From assembly GCA_036278715.1 (NCBI GenBank), contig DASUKN010000100.1:1-64000 (forward strand): a DNA stretch of 64,000 nt, in the 5' to 3' direction. Both the position numbers and the translations under genes were made by a program. Each line of letters begins with the position of its first letter. Positions within the stretch are counted from its first letter, which is position 1. The notes beneath the pieces were generated by a model. The model saw only the letters and a program-made list of their open reading frames with translations, was not told the origin of the DNA and searched no databases. This document shows, in pieces, positions 1 through 6,698 of this stretch. The stretch is from Udaeobacter sp025935755 (GTDB lineage Bacteria > Verrucomicrobiota > Verrucomicrobiia > Chthoniobacterales > UBA10450).

Positions 1-855
1 CAAGTTTCCGCGATTTGCGACCGCATGATCGCAGCTGGCCTTGATCGAAAATCGTTCGTCGTGGGCCTCGGCGGAGGAATGATTGGCGACATTTCCGGAT
101 TCGTCGCGGCGATCTATCAGCGCGGCATTCCGCATGTCCAAATCCCAACCACGCTGCTGGCCATGGTGGACAGTTCGATCGGCGGCAAAACCGGAGTGGA
201 TACGCGCGATGGAAAGAATTTGATCGGCGCTTTCCACCAACCGTCGCTGGTGATTGATGATCTCGATGTTTTGAAAACACTGCCGCGTCGTCAATTCAAT
301 CAAGGGTTTGCCGAGATCATCAAGCATGCTGTTATTGCCGACGCGAAGATGTTTAAAAGAGTAGCGCAAGCCTCTGCCTTGCGTGCAGGGGCACGCGCAA
401 CGGAGACGCATGCGCTACTCTCTTTGGTCAAGCGCAACATCCAGATCAAATCCAGAATCGTCGCGAAAGATGAACGCGACGAAAGGGGTCACCGTGCGCT
501 TCTGAATTTCGGGCACACAGTTGGCCACGCCATTGAGCGTGCCGGGAATTACCGAAAGTTCCTGCATGGAGAAGCAGTCAGCCTCGGGATTGTCGCTGCG
601 TGCACGATCTCGGTGAAACGAGCTGGACTGCCGCCGGATCAACGCACTGCAATCATCGATCTTCTTGGACAATTCGGCTTACCGACGCGGTTGCCGCCAA
701 AATTCCTGCGCAAGAACATTTTTGACGCGCTGAAGTTCGACAAAAAATTCGAAGGCGGAAAAGTCCGCTTCGTCGTCGCTCCTCGCATCGGTGATGCATA
801 CGTCGCAGAGAACGTGACACTCGACGATATTCGCGAAGCTGTGCAGCAATTGTAG
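1..855 (+). CDS. aroB: 3-dehydroquinate synthase, 5'-truncated by window edge
   Basis: Converts DAHP to 3-dehydroquinate, the second step of the shikimate pathway, in the cytoplasm. The frame is already open at base 1, so the start lies upstream; 284 residues are visible against about 360 in the family, so roughly 75-80 N-terminal residues are missing. Seen directly: the NAD-binding GGGMIGD stretch, the PTTLLAMVDSSIGGKTGV core, GFAEIIKHAVI, and the metal-binding GHTVGHAIE and HGEAVSLG segments. All of these are family signatures in the expected order. The stop codon TAG lies inside the TGTAG head of a palindromic repeat that begins at 851. The next gene is convergent. Confidence 0.97.
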   Translation, partial: QVSAICDRMIAAGLDRKSFVVGLGGGMIGDISGFVAAIYQRGIPHVQIPTTLLAMVDSSIGGKTGVDTRDGKNLIGAFHQPSLVIDDLDVLKTLPRRQFNQGFAEIIKHAVIADAKMFKRVAQASALRAGARATETHALLSLVKRNIQIKSRIVAKDERDERGHRALLNFGHTVGHAIERAGNYRKFLHGEAVSLGIVAACTISVKRAGLPPDQRTAIIDLLGQFGLPTRLPPKFLRKNIFDALKFDKKFEGGKVRFVVAPRIGDAYVAENVTLDDIREAVQQL

Positions 856-901
856 GGCGCCTGTGTCAGGCGCCGATGGCGTTTCACAGAAACGCCCTAC
901 A
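851..901. repeat. REP pair (BIME-like) with GTAG heads
   Basis: Two hairpins point at each other. TGTAG (851-855) is followed by arms 856-863 and 867-874 (GGCGCCTG/CAGGCGCC). After three bases come arms 878-885 and 889-896 (GGCGTTTC/GAAACGCC), then CTACA (897-901). A GTAG tetranucleotide followed by a GC-rich hairpin is the known layout of REP sequences handled by RAYT transposases. No RAYT gene is visible in the window. It sits between the convergent aroB and amidase genes and may also act in transcript termination or 3' stability. Confidence 0.75.
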
Positions 902-914
902 ATCCAAATAGGGA

Positions 915-2294
915 TCAATCGTCGCTACCTCGCGCTTTGGAATAATACTCGACTAATCCATCCGCTACGCTGTCCGCGTATTCCCGGAAGATGCTCTTGC
1001 GTTCGACGCCGTTGATGTTTCGCGTTCCTTCGTAATCGCCGGCCTGAATACGTGCGAACACCTCTTTGCTGTTCATGACGTACGGCTCGCAATATATGAC
1101 CGGACAACGGTAAAGCCGCGTAGCCAGCAAATTCCGCGCATACACGTAACCGCTCTCGCCCACCGTGGTCGTGCTGTTGGTGGTTGGATATGCGTACGGT
1201 GCCAACCCAGTTTCGCGCGCCATTGCCAGAGAAATCGTATCGGCCAGCGGCAACTCCTCATCGTACGCGCGACTGAGGAGCCGCCGGATCATTTCGAAAC
1301 GTTCATCATCGAATTCCAGTTCCTCTGCGAGGTATGATCCGTTCACCAGCAGATGAAGATGATTGTTGTCCGTCAATGTCGGGCTGGCAGGATCCCCCCA
1401 CCCTTCCGCGTTGAAATGCAAACAGACGACAAGATCAGGATGCAATTTGAAATTCACCAGCGCTGCGCGGCGCCGAATTTCACTGTAGCGGTAGAATAGA
1501 ATCTCGCTTTGCCACCGGATGGTATGCTCTTTCTCTGGATCAGTCTGGTCAAGAACATCGGCGCGCGGGTGTGCTACGCCATTCTTGATGAGAATCTTTT
1601 TGGCGAGCTCACGAAAATCATCCGGACGCTTGCTGGTTGTCGGCTCGTCGTTACTTCGGACGAAGGAGACTTTCGCCCCGAGATGGCGCAATCGTGTCGC
1701 TAACAAGCGCGCCACGCGCAACGTCAAGTCGCCCTCTTGAACCGGCTTGCTGTCGCCGACCTGAAACCAACGTTCCTCCATCTTCGCCCATTTCCCGCCG
1801 AGATGCCCAGGGTCCAGAGCGATTCGTAAGCCCGAGAGCGGCTTGCCTGGTTCCGCTGGCGGTAACGATCTCGCAGGCCGCCACAATCTCGGTACGCGCT
1901 TCTGCTCTCCAGCGCCGGATGCAAACCGCAACGTGAAAAATTTCTGTGCGTCGCGGTTCATCAGGATTCGCGCCGCATCCTCCCCGATCTCGATTAGATC
2001 CGGCGCGAAGCCGTGAGTAGCGTAAACATCATTGATCAGATGCGCGAACTCATCACGCGTGATCGTCTGCTGATAATGTTCGAGAACCTCCCAGCGTGGC
2101 TTCTTGCCGAGGACATTGATGTTATCAGCAGCTTGAAGACCTGCTGCAAAGATCGCGGCGAATAGGAACGTTGAAGTTCGACTAACGAATCGTTGCAAGC
2201 CGGCGGGACGCCAAACCAATTGCTTGGCCGAATTCGAGCGGCCAAGGCTTGATTCGTTGAATCGCAAAGCCGATGTAACTATGTAAGAATTCAA
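915..2294 (-). CDS. N-acetylmuramoyl-L-alanine amidase (Amidase_3), secreted
   Basis: Probable zinc amidase that cleaves the MurNAc-L-Ala bond of peptidoglycan in the periplasm. The catalytic domain starts near residue 155 with GLRIALDPGHLGG, holding the first metal His. It continues through VVCLHFNAEGW and ends with PVIYCEPYVMNSKEVF, an order typical of Amidase_3. A TTG start at 2294 has a GGAGG about 9 bases upstream and gives 459 residues, but the hydrophobic export segment (FLFAAIFAAGLQA) then begins only near residue 43. A TTG at 2198 would give a compact signal peptide of about 22 residues and 427 aa. The upstream start also leaves only 15 bases to the divergent gene. The fold and family are clear; the exact start is not. 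Confidence 0.88.
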   Translation of the reverse strand: MNSYIVTSALRFNESSLGRSNSAKQLVWRPAGLQRFVSRTSTFLFAAIFAAGLQAADNINVLGKKPRWEVLEHYQQTITRDEFAHLINDVYATHGFAPDLIEIGEDAARILMNRDAQKFFTLRFASGAGEQKRVPRLWRPARSLPPAEPGKPLSGLRIALDPGHLGGKWAKMEERWFQVGDSKPVQEGDLTLRVARLLATRLRHLGAKVSFVRSNDEPTTSKRPDDFRELAKKILIKNGVAHPRADVLDQTDPEKEHTIRWQSEILFYRYSEIRRRAALVNFKLHPDLVVCLHFNAEGWGDPASPTLTDNNHLHLLVNGSYLAEELEFDDERFEMIRRLLSRAYDEELPLADTISLAMARETGLAPYAYPTTNSTTTVGESGYVYARNLLATRLYRCPVIYCEPYVMNSKEVFARIQAGDYEGTRNINGVERKSIFREYADSVADGLVEYYSKARGSDD

Positions 2295-2309
2295 CGAACC
2301 GTCCCTCCC

Positions 2310-3164
2310 ATGCTAACGATTCTTTTCCTTGGTGATATTGTCGGGCAACCAGGCCGCGCCGGCGTGATAAGTCGATTGCCGGAATTAAAGTCGAAGCACG
2401 GGTTGGATTTCATCATCGTCAACGGCGAGAACGCAGCAGGCGGCCGGGGTATCACAAGCAAAATCACCATCGATCTTTTACGCGCCGGAGTTTCCGTGGT
2501 CACCAGCGGCGACCATATCTGGGACCAGAAAGAGATCCTTTCGTTCATCGATACTGAACCCCGTTTATTGCGTCCGGTAAATTATCCTGAAGGGACGCCG
2601 GGTAGCGGCTCGATCGTTCTTGAAACAGCCAAGGGCAAAATCGGTGTCATCAATGTCCAGGGACGCACGTTCATGCAGCCGATCCTGGACAACCCGTTTC
2701 GTGCCATCGAAGCAGCAGTGATGAAAATGCGGAACGAAACGCCAAACATTCTGGTCGACGTTCACGCCGAAACGACAAGCGAAAAAATTGCGATGGGCCG
2801 ATTTCTTGAAGGTAAAGTGTCGGCCGTCATCGGCACTCATACTCACGTTCAAACCGCTGACGAGCAAATCTTCCCAGGTGGCACGGCTTTCTTGTGCGAC
2901 GCCGGAATGTGCGGCCCGGTGGATTCGATCCTGGGACGTGCGGTGGATCCGATTATGCATCGATTCATCTCGAATCTTCCGTCATCGTTTCCGGTAGCGA
3001 GCGGCGAAGTGCGTCTGCGCGGCGCATTGGTCAAAATCGATGAGACCACCGGCCGCGCTGTCAGCATCACGCGGATCGACGAACCGGTGCCGAGTGTATC
3101 GGCCGCCTCAGAACCGGAAGGAAAGGTTGATGTGGAAAAGATGCCAACGACGGAACAGACTTGA
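2310..3164 (+). CDS. YmdB-family metallophosphoesterase (TIGR00282)
   Basis: Cytoplasmic phosphodiesterase of the YmdB/TIGR00282 family; characterised members hydrolyse 2',3'-cyclic nucleotides and influence RNA turnover. It has 284 residues, near the family's ~265 plus a short acidic tail. Metal-binding motifs visible in order are LFLGDIVG (N-terminal Asp), NGENAAGG, TSGDHIWDQKE, DVHAETTSEK and GTHTHVQTADE. CDAGMCGPVDSILG is also characteristic. The ATG at 2310 follows a CCCTCCC tract whose complement serves as the ribosome site of the divergent amidase, so no strong Shine-Dalgarno of its own is seen. A TPR protein gene follows 77 bases downstream on the same strand. Confidence 0.93.
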   Translation: MLTILFLGDIVGQPGRAGVISRLPELKSKHGLDFIIVNGENAAGGRGITSKITIDLLRAGVSVVTSGDHIWDQKEILSFIDTEPRLLRPVNYPEGTPGSGSIVLETAKGKIGVINVQGRTFMQPILDNPFRAIEAAVMKMRNETPNILVDVHAETTSEKIAMGRFLEGKVSAVIGTHTHVQTADEQIFPGGTAFLCDAGMCGPVDSILGRAVDPIMHRFISNLPSSFPVASGEVRLRGALVKIDETTGRAVSITRIDEPVPSVSAASEPEGKVDVEKMPTTEQT

Positions 3165-3241
3165 AACTGTGGAACTTACAGCCAACTATTCACGGCTTTA
3201 CGTTCGAATGGTCTAAGGAGTATTAACGTCTAACAAAATCT

Positions 3242-3880
3242 ATGAACAGATACTTTGCTTTTACCTTGGTCGCGGCCCTGGCCCTGTGCGGTTCCGGGAT
3301 ATCCCAGGCAGCGGAAAAAAAGAATCCCGAAGCGAACAGACTGGCTCGCGAAGGCGCTGAAGCCGCCAAAAGCCAGGACTTCGACAAAGCGGTTGACCTT
3401 CTTAAGAAAGCCACCGCCATGGATCACAAATATGCCGATGAGCTCTCGGCAGTTTATCAACAGCGCGGATATGCTGCGGCCAACGATCAACGATACGGGG
3501 ATGCCATCAAAGACTACGATGAAGCTCTTAAACTCACTCCCCAGCAGGCGGCGCGCATTCATGAGCAACGCGCGGCTGTCGAAATGAAAATCCAGGATTA
3601 TGACAAGGCGCTCGCCGACTACTCTGAGCTTATCAAAGAAAAGCCGAACGAGATCAAATACCTCAGTTACCGGGCGTACATCTACGAGTTAAAAAACGAC
3701 CTTCAAAATTCGATGACTGACAACGAGAAGATTTTGCAGATGGATCCCAACAACCAGGATGCCAAAGCGCGCAAGCAACGGCTGGAACAGAAAATTGCCG
3801 AAAGAACACCGCTTACGCCTCCGCCGCGGTCGCCGACAGCTTCGCCTGCCCATTCCCCGGCCCGGAAAAAGAAACCCTAA
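3242..3880 (+). CDS. Secreted tetratricopeptide-repeat protein
   Basis: Protein of 212 residues with a clear signal peptide (FAFTLVAALALCGSGISQAA, cleavage after residue 23 or so). Tetratricopeptide repeats follow, from about residue 28 to 180. Phrases such as AEAAKSQDFDKAVDLLKKA and QRYGDAIKDYDEALKLTP carry the TPR helix pattern with its small residues at the turns. The C-terminus is a Pro/Ser/Lys-rich tail (TPPPRSPTASPAHSP) and looks disordered. TPR proteins are adaptors; no partner can be named from this sequence. Its stop is 44 bases from the convergent infC stop. Confidence 0.85.
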   Translation: MNRYFAFTLVAALALCGSGISQAAEKKNPEANRLAREGAEAAKSQDFDKAVDLLKKATAMDHKYADELSAVYQQRGYAAANDQRYGDAIKDYDEALKLTPQQAARIHEQRAAVEMKIQDYDKALADYSELIKEKPNEIKYLSYRAYIYELKNDLQNSMTDNEKILQMDPNNQDAKARKQRLEQKIAERTPLTPPPRSPTASPAHSPARKKKP

Positions 3881-3924
3881 CGAACCGCTGCGGACTACCC
3901 GGGCACGGCCGTCGAGCCAGTGAA

Positions 3925-4512
3925 TCAGGGCTGCGCTACCGCAGCAGCAGTTTCTTCGTTTTCATCGTCCGTCCTCGGCGCACTGAATTTTCGTTTCCGG
4001 CGGTTCACCGGCAAAGGCGCGAGAGTCATGCTGATGTTTCGACCGGCAATCTTTGGTTCGGTTTCGACCTGCGACATACTTGAGAGGTCGTCGCGAACTT
4101 TCTCAACCAGATGTCTGCCAAGTTCCTGGTGCGCCATTTCCCGGCCACGAAACTGTAGCTGGACACGTACCTTGTTCCCGCGATCCAGGAACTCTTCAGC
4201 ATGCCGGACTTTTGTCAGGTAATCGTGCTCGTCGATGTTAACGCGGAACTTGATTTCCTTGAGTTTCGAACTGGCAGGCTTCTTATCCTTCGAATGTTTG
4301 GAAATGTCGTATCGGAACTTTCCGAAATCGACAATCTTGCACACCGGCGGATGAGCGGTGGGCGCGACTTCGACCAGATCGAGACCGAGCGTTTGAGCTC
4401 TCCGCAAGGCGTCGTTTAACCGCATGACACCGAGCTGTTCGCCCGTGGACCCTATGATGACCCGGACCTCGCGAGCGCGAATCCGGCCGTTTACACGAAT
4501 TTGTGGTTGCAG
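3925..4512 (-). CDS. infC: Translation initiation factor IF-3, probable CTG start
   Basis: IF-3 binds the 30S subunit and enforces start codon and initiator tRNA selection. The whole family can be read here, from IRVNGRIRAREVRVIG at the N-terminus through VEVAPTAHPPVCKIVDFGK, KEIKFRVNIDEHDY and QLQFRGREMAHQELG. An Asp/Glu-rich tail (DDENEE) ends it. The first ATG (4425) would delete about 25 conserved N-terminal residues. Between that ATG and the in-frame stop at 4528-4530 there is no ATG, GTG or TTG, only a CTG at 4512 and ATT codons (4500, 4482). A GAGGAG lies 11 bases before the CTG, giving 195 aa; ATT at 4500 is the alternative. IF-3 genes elsewhere use AUU, which makes the gene self-regulating. 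The usual rpmI-rplT partners are not downstream. Confidence 0.9.
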   Translation of the reverse strand: MQPQIRVNGRIRAREVRVIIGSTGEQLGVMRLNDALRRAQTLGLDLVEVAPTAHPPVCKIVDFGKFRYDISKHSKDKKPASSKLKEIKFRVNIDEHDYLTKVRHAEEFLDRGNKVRVQLQFRGREMAHQELGRHLVEKVRDDLSSMSQVETEPKIAGRNISMTLAPLPVNRRKRKFSAPRTDDENEETAAAVAQP

Positions 4513-4745
4513 ATTAGTTCTATCTCCTCAACAGCAGAACGGGAGTGCGCCGCGCCGCCGTATTCCATTATCGCAATTTCAGGCGCGGCATTCGCCCACG
4601 CCATCGCACTCTTTCTTCATCACAGCTGCGATTCACCGCAACGAAGTGCTCGTATTAAACTTCGCGAGCCGAGGACAAGTTGTAGGCAACAATTTCGCGC
4701 TGGCAAGATCAATCTGGTAACGATTAGTTACCGATCCGCCCTGGA

Positions 4746-5405
4746 TCATTTCGCCGGCGGATCGCCAAAGTGCGCCTTATGCGCTGCGTATGCCGCAGCA
4801 TCATCTAGCATTGAATCGATCGTTGCCGCCAATGGCTCAAGTTTAACGACTCCGGAAAAAATGGCTCGATCCCCAATCTCAGTATCAATCACGAACGAGG
4901 GCCGTTGCGTGATTTGTAACGCACGGAATTCGGCGCTCGATGCTCGAACTCGCTTCTCAATCGCCGGCGATTTCGCACGCTCGAGCAATTTGTCAGCCTC
5001 AATCCCAGCAGCTTCTGCCCCGATTTCACCGGCAACTTTCCAGTCAGCGACTCCTTTACCTTCACGCAGCGCAGCGCGGGCAAGGGCCAGCCGGACCCGA
5101 TCGTCTGTAAAACCAAAATCCTTTGCCGCTTCGGCCGTGCAATTCGGCGCGAGCCACTCCGGAAGAGTGGGATCGTACCACTCCGTGCTGAGCATGAATG
5201 GGGAACGCATCATCATGCCGCTGCGTCGATAGAACCATTGCTCCTGTTCACGTGAGGTTGGCAAACCAGTTGGATCCATCAGCGCGATTTTCCACTGAAA
5301 CTGCACCTTTCCCTCATAGCGCCTTTTCAATTCCGCCCAGGTCGGCTCCGACCAAAAACACCAGCTTGAAACGACATCGAGATAATCAGTGACAGTGATG
5401 GTCAT
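4746..5405 (-). CDS. DsbA-like thioredoxin-fold protein, altered active site
   Basis: Protein of 219 residues in the DSBA/2-hydroxychromene-2-carboxylate isomerase (FrnE-like) superfamily. The N-terminal strand and active-site region read DYLDVVSSWCFWSEPTW. Where redox-active members carry CPWC this protein has S13-S-W-C16, so only one of the two cysteines remains. The helical insertion and the cis-proline loop (TQRPSFVIDTEIG, near residue 170) are intact. There is no signal peptide, so it is cytoplasmic. The missing Cys argues against a dithiol oxidase and suggests a glutathione-linked or monothiol reaction. It lies upstream of infC on the same strand with a gap of about 230 bases. Confidence 0.75.
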   Translation of the reverse strand: MTITVTDYLDVVSSWCFWSEPTWAELKRRYEGKVQFQWKIALMDPTGLPTSREQEQWFYRRSGMMMRSPFMLSTEWYDPTLPEWLAPNCTAEAAKDFGFTDDRVRLALARAALREGKGVADWKVAGEIGAEAAGIEADKLLERAKSPAIEKRVRASSAEFRALQITQRPSFVIDTEIGDRAIFSGVVKLEPLAATIDSMLDDAAAYAAHKAHFGDPPAK

Positions 5406-5421
5406 GACTGAATGTTAGAAA

Positions 5422-5497
5422 GGTTACAAAAGTTACAAAGTGTAAAATGAAAAGCCCTCGCAGAGGCACACCGATGTAACGATGTAACTTTGTAACC
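5422..5497. repeat. Long inverted repeat upstream of rhomboid gene
   Basis: GGTTACAAAAGTTACA (5422-5437) is matched on the opposite strand by TGTAACTTTGTAACC (5483-5497) with one unpaired base, and the intervening ~45 bases form the loop. The right arm also contains a direct GATGTAAC duplication. It lies between the divergent DsbA-like and rhomboid genes, 15 bases before the TTG start of the latter. It could be an operator, an RNA stem in the leader, or a repeat remnant. Confidence 0.55.
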
Positions 5498-5511
5498 ATC
5501 GAACGGTTCCC

Positions 5512-6549
5512 TTGAATCTTAATCACATTCTTCTTTTCCTTGCGATTGTTTCGCCGCTGCTCGTGCTGGCTCGCGCATGGCGGCCGAGCTCGCCACATCA
5601 TGGCTGGGGGATTCCCGGCTTGCTCGTGCTGGCAATAACCGCTGTCGCATGGCTTCTTTGGCCGCACTTTAGCGGATATATCGGCGGCGCGGCATGGTTC
5701 TTCCTGCTGTTTCTGCCGGCGATCGCTTTGCGAAAAATCACCCAACTGGCTGAGCATGGAGATTATGAATCGGCTCAACGACTTGGTGCAGCTCTCCAGA
5801 TTTTGCATCCCACCGCCGAGTTGCGCGAGCAAGTCAGCTTATTCCGTCATCTGAAATCCAGCACTGCGCCTTTACGTGCCTTCAGATCCGTTCGCGTGGC
5901 CCGAGGCCCGACTCGTTCCGGCTGGCTCAGAGAGCTGCGGAGCGCGCCCGCGGTGTTCACACTGGTGTTGATCAACGTCTTGGTGTTTGTGTTCCAAATT
6001 TACCGCGGCAGCGGGAATAACTCTTTGGTCCTGCATCGGATGGGTGCCCTCGATCCTTTGATAGTCATTAACCAACATGAATATTGGCGTCTTTTTACGG
6101 CGCTGTTTTTACATGGGGGGTATTTGCATCTTGGGTTCAACCTTTTCGCCCTTTACATTATCGGTCCGCCGCTTGAGCGCTCGATCGGGACGATCCGGTT
6201 TCTCGCGTGCTACCTGGGTTCTGGTGTTGCATCCAGTGCAGGAGTGGTTGCTCTGACGGAAATGGGACTGGTCCGTGAGGCTCAGACAATAGGCGCTTCA
6301 GGTTGCATCATGGGCGCGATTGGCGCGTGGGCGGGGTTATTACTGCGCCATCATGATGCGCCATTCGCGAAACAGCGACTCGCAAATATTGGCCTGATCA
6401 TCCTGATCCAGGTCGCATTCGATTTGTCCACACCTGAGGTCAGCATGCCTGCGCACGTAGGCGGATTATTCGCCGGTTTCTTTCTCGGGTTAATTCTTGC
6501 GCCAAGAGCCCTGGCCGGCGACAACGTTGGCACTACCCGAAGATATTAA
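5512..6549 (+). CDS. Rhomboid-family intramembrane serine protease
   Basis: Membrane protease of 345 residues. The catalytic dyad is visible: Ser263 in TIGASGCIMGAIGAW and His315 in MPAHVGGLFAGFFLG. The oxyanion and structural motif HLGFN (H206, N210) sits in the preceding helix. Two N-terminal membrane helices (about 1-20 and 35-70) and a cytoplasmic linker of about 70 residues come before the six-helix core, which starts near residue 145. Rhomboids cut transmembrane segments of substrate proteins; the target here cannot be told. A TTG start at 5512 fits the beginning of the first hydrophobic segment; no strong ribosome site is seen. Confidence 0.92.
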   Translation: MNLNHILLFLAIVSPLLVLARAWRPSSPHHGWGIPGLLVLAITAVAWLLWPHFSGYIGGAAWFFLLFLPAIALRKITQLAEHGDYESAQRLGAALQILHPTAELREQVSLFRHLKSSTAPLRAFRSVRVARGPTRSGWLRELRSAPAVFTLVLINVLVFVFQIYRGSGNNSLVLHRMGALDPLIVINQHEYWRLFTALFLHGGYLHLGFNLFALYIIGPPLERSIGTIRFLACYLGSGVASSAGVVALTEMGLVREAQTIGASGCIMGAIGAWAGLLLRHHDAPFAKQRLANIGLIILIQVAFDLSTPEVSMPAHVGGLFAGFFLGLILAPRALAGDNVGTTRRY

Positions 6550-6698
6550 TTGTTGCCCGGAAATTACGACGACTTGCCCGACGACATTTTCTTGATTAAC
6601 TGCGGCTCTGCTCGCCGGCATATTCGAATGGTAATTCATCGAACCTGTCATGTTCCCAACCGGGGTCATCAGCCTCGTTTAGAGTAAGCAACAAACCA

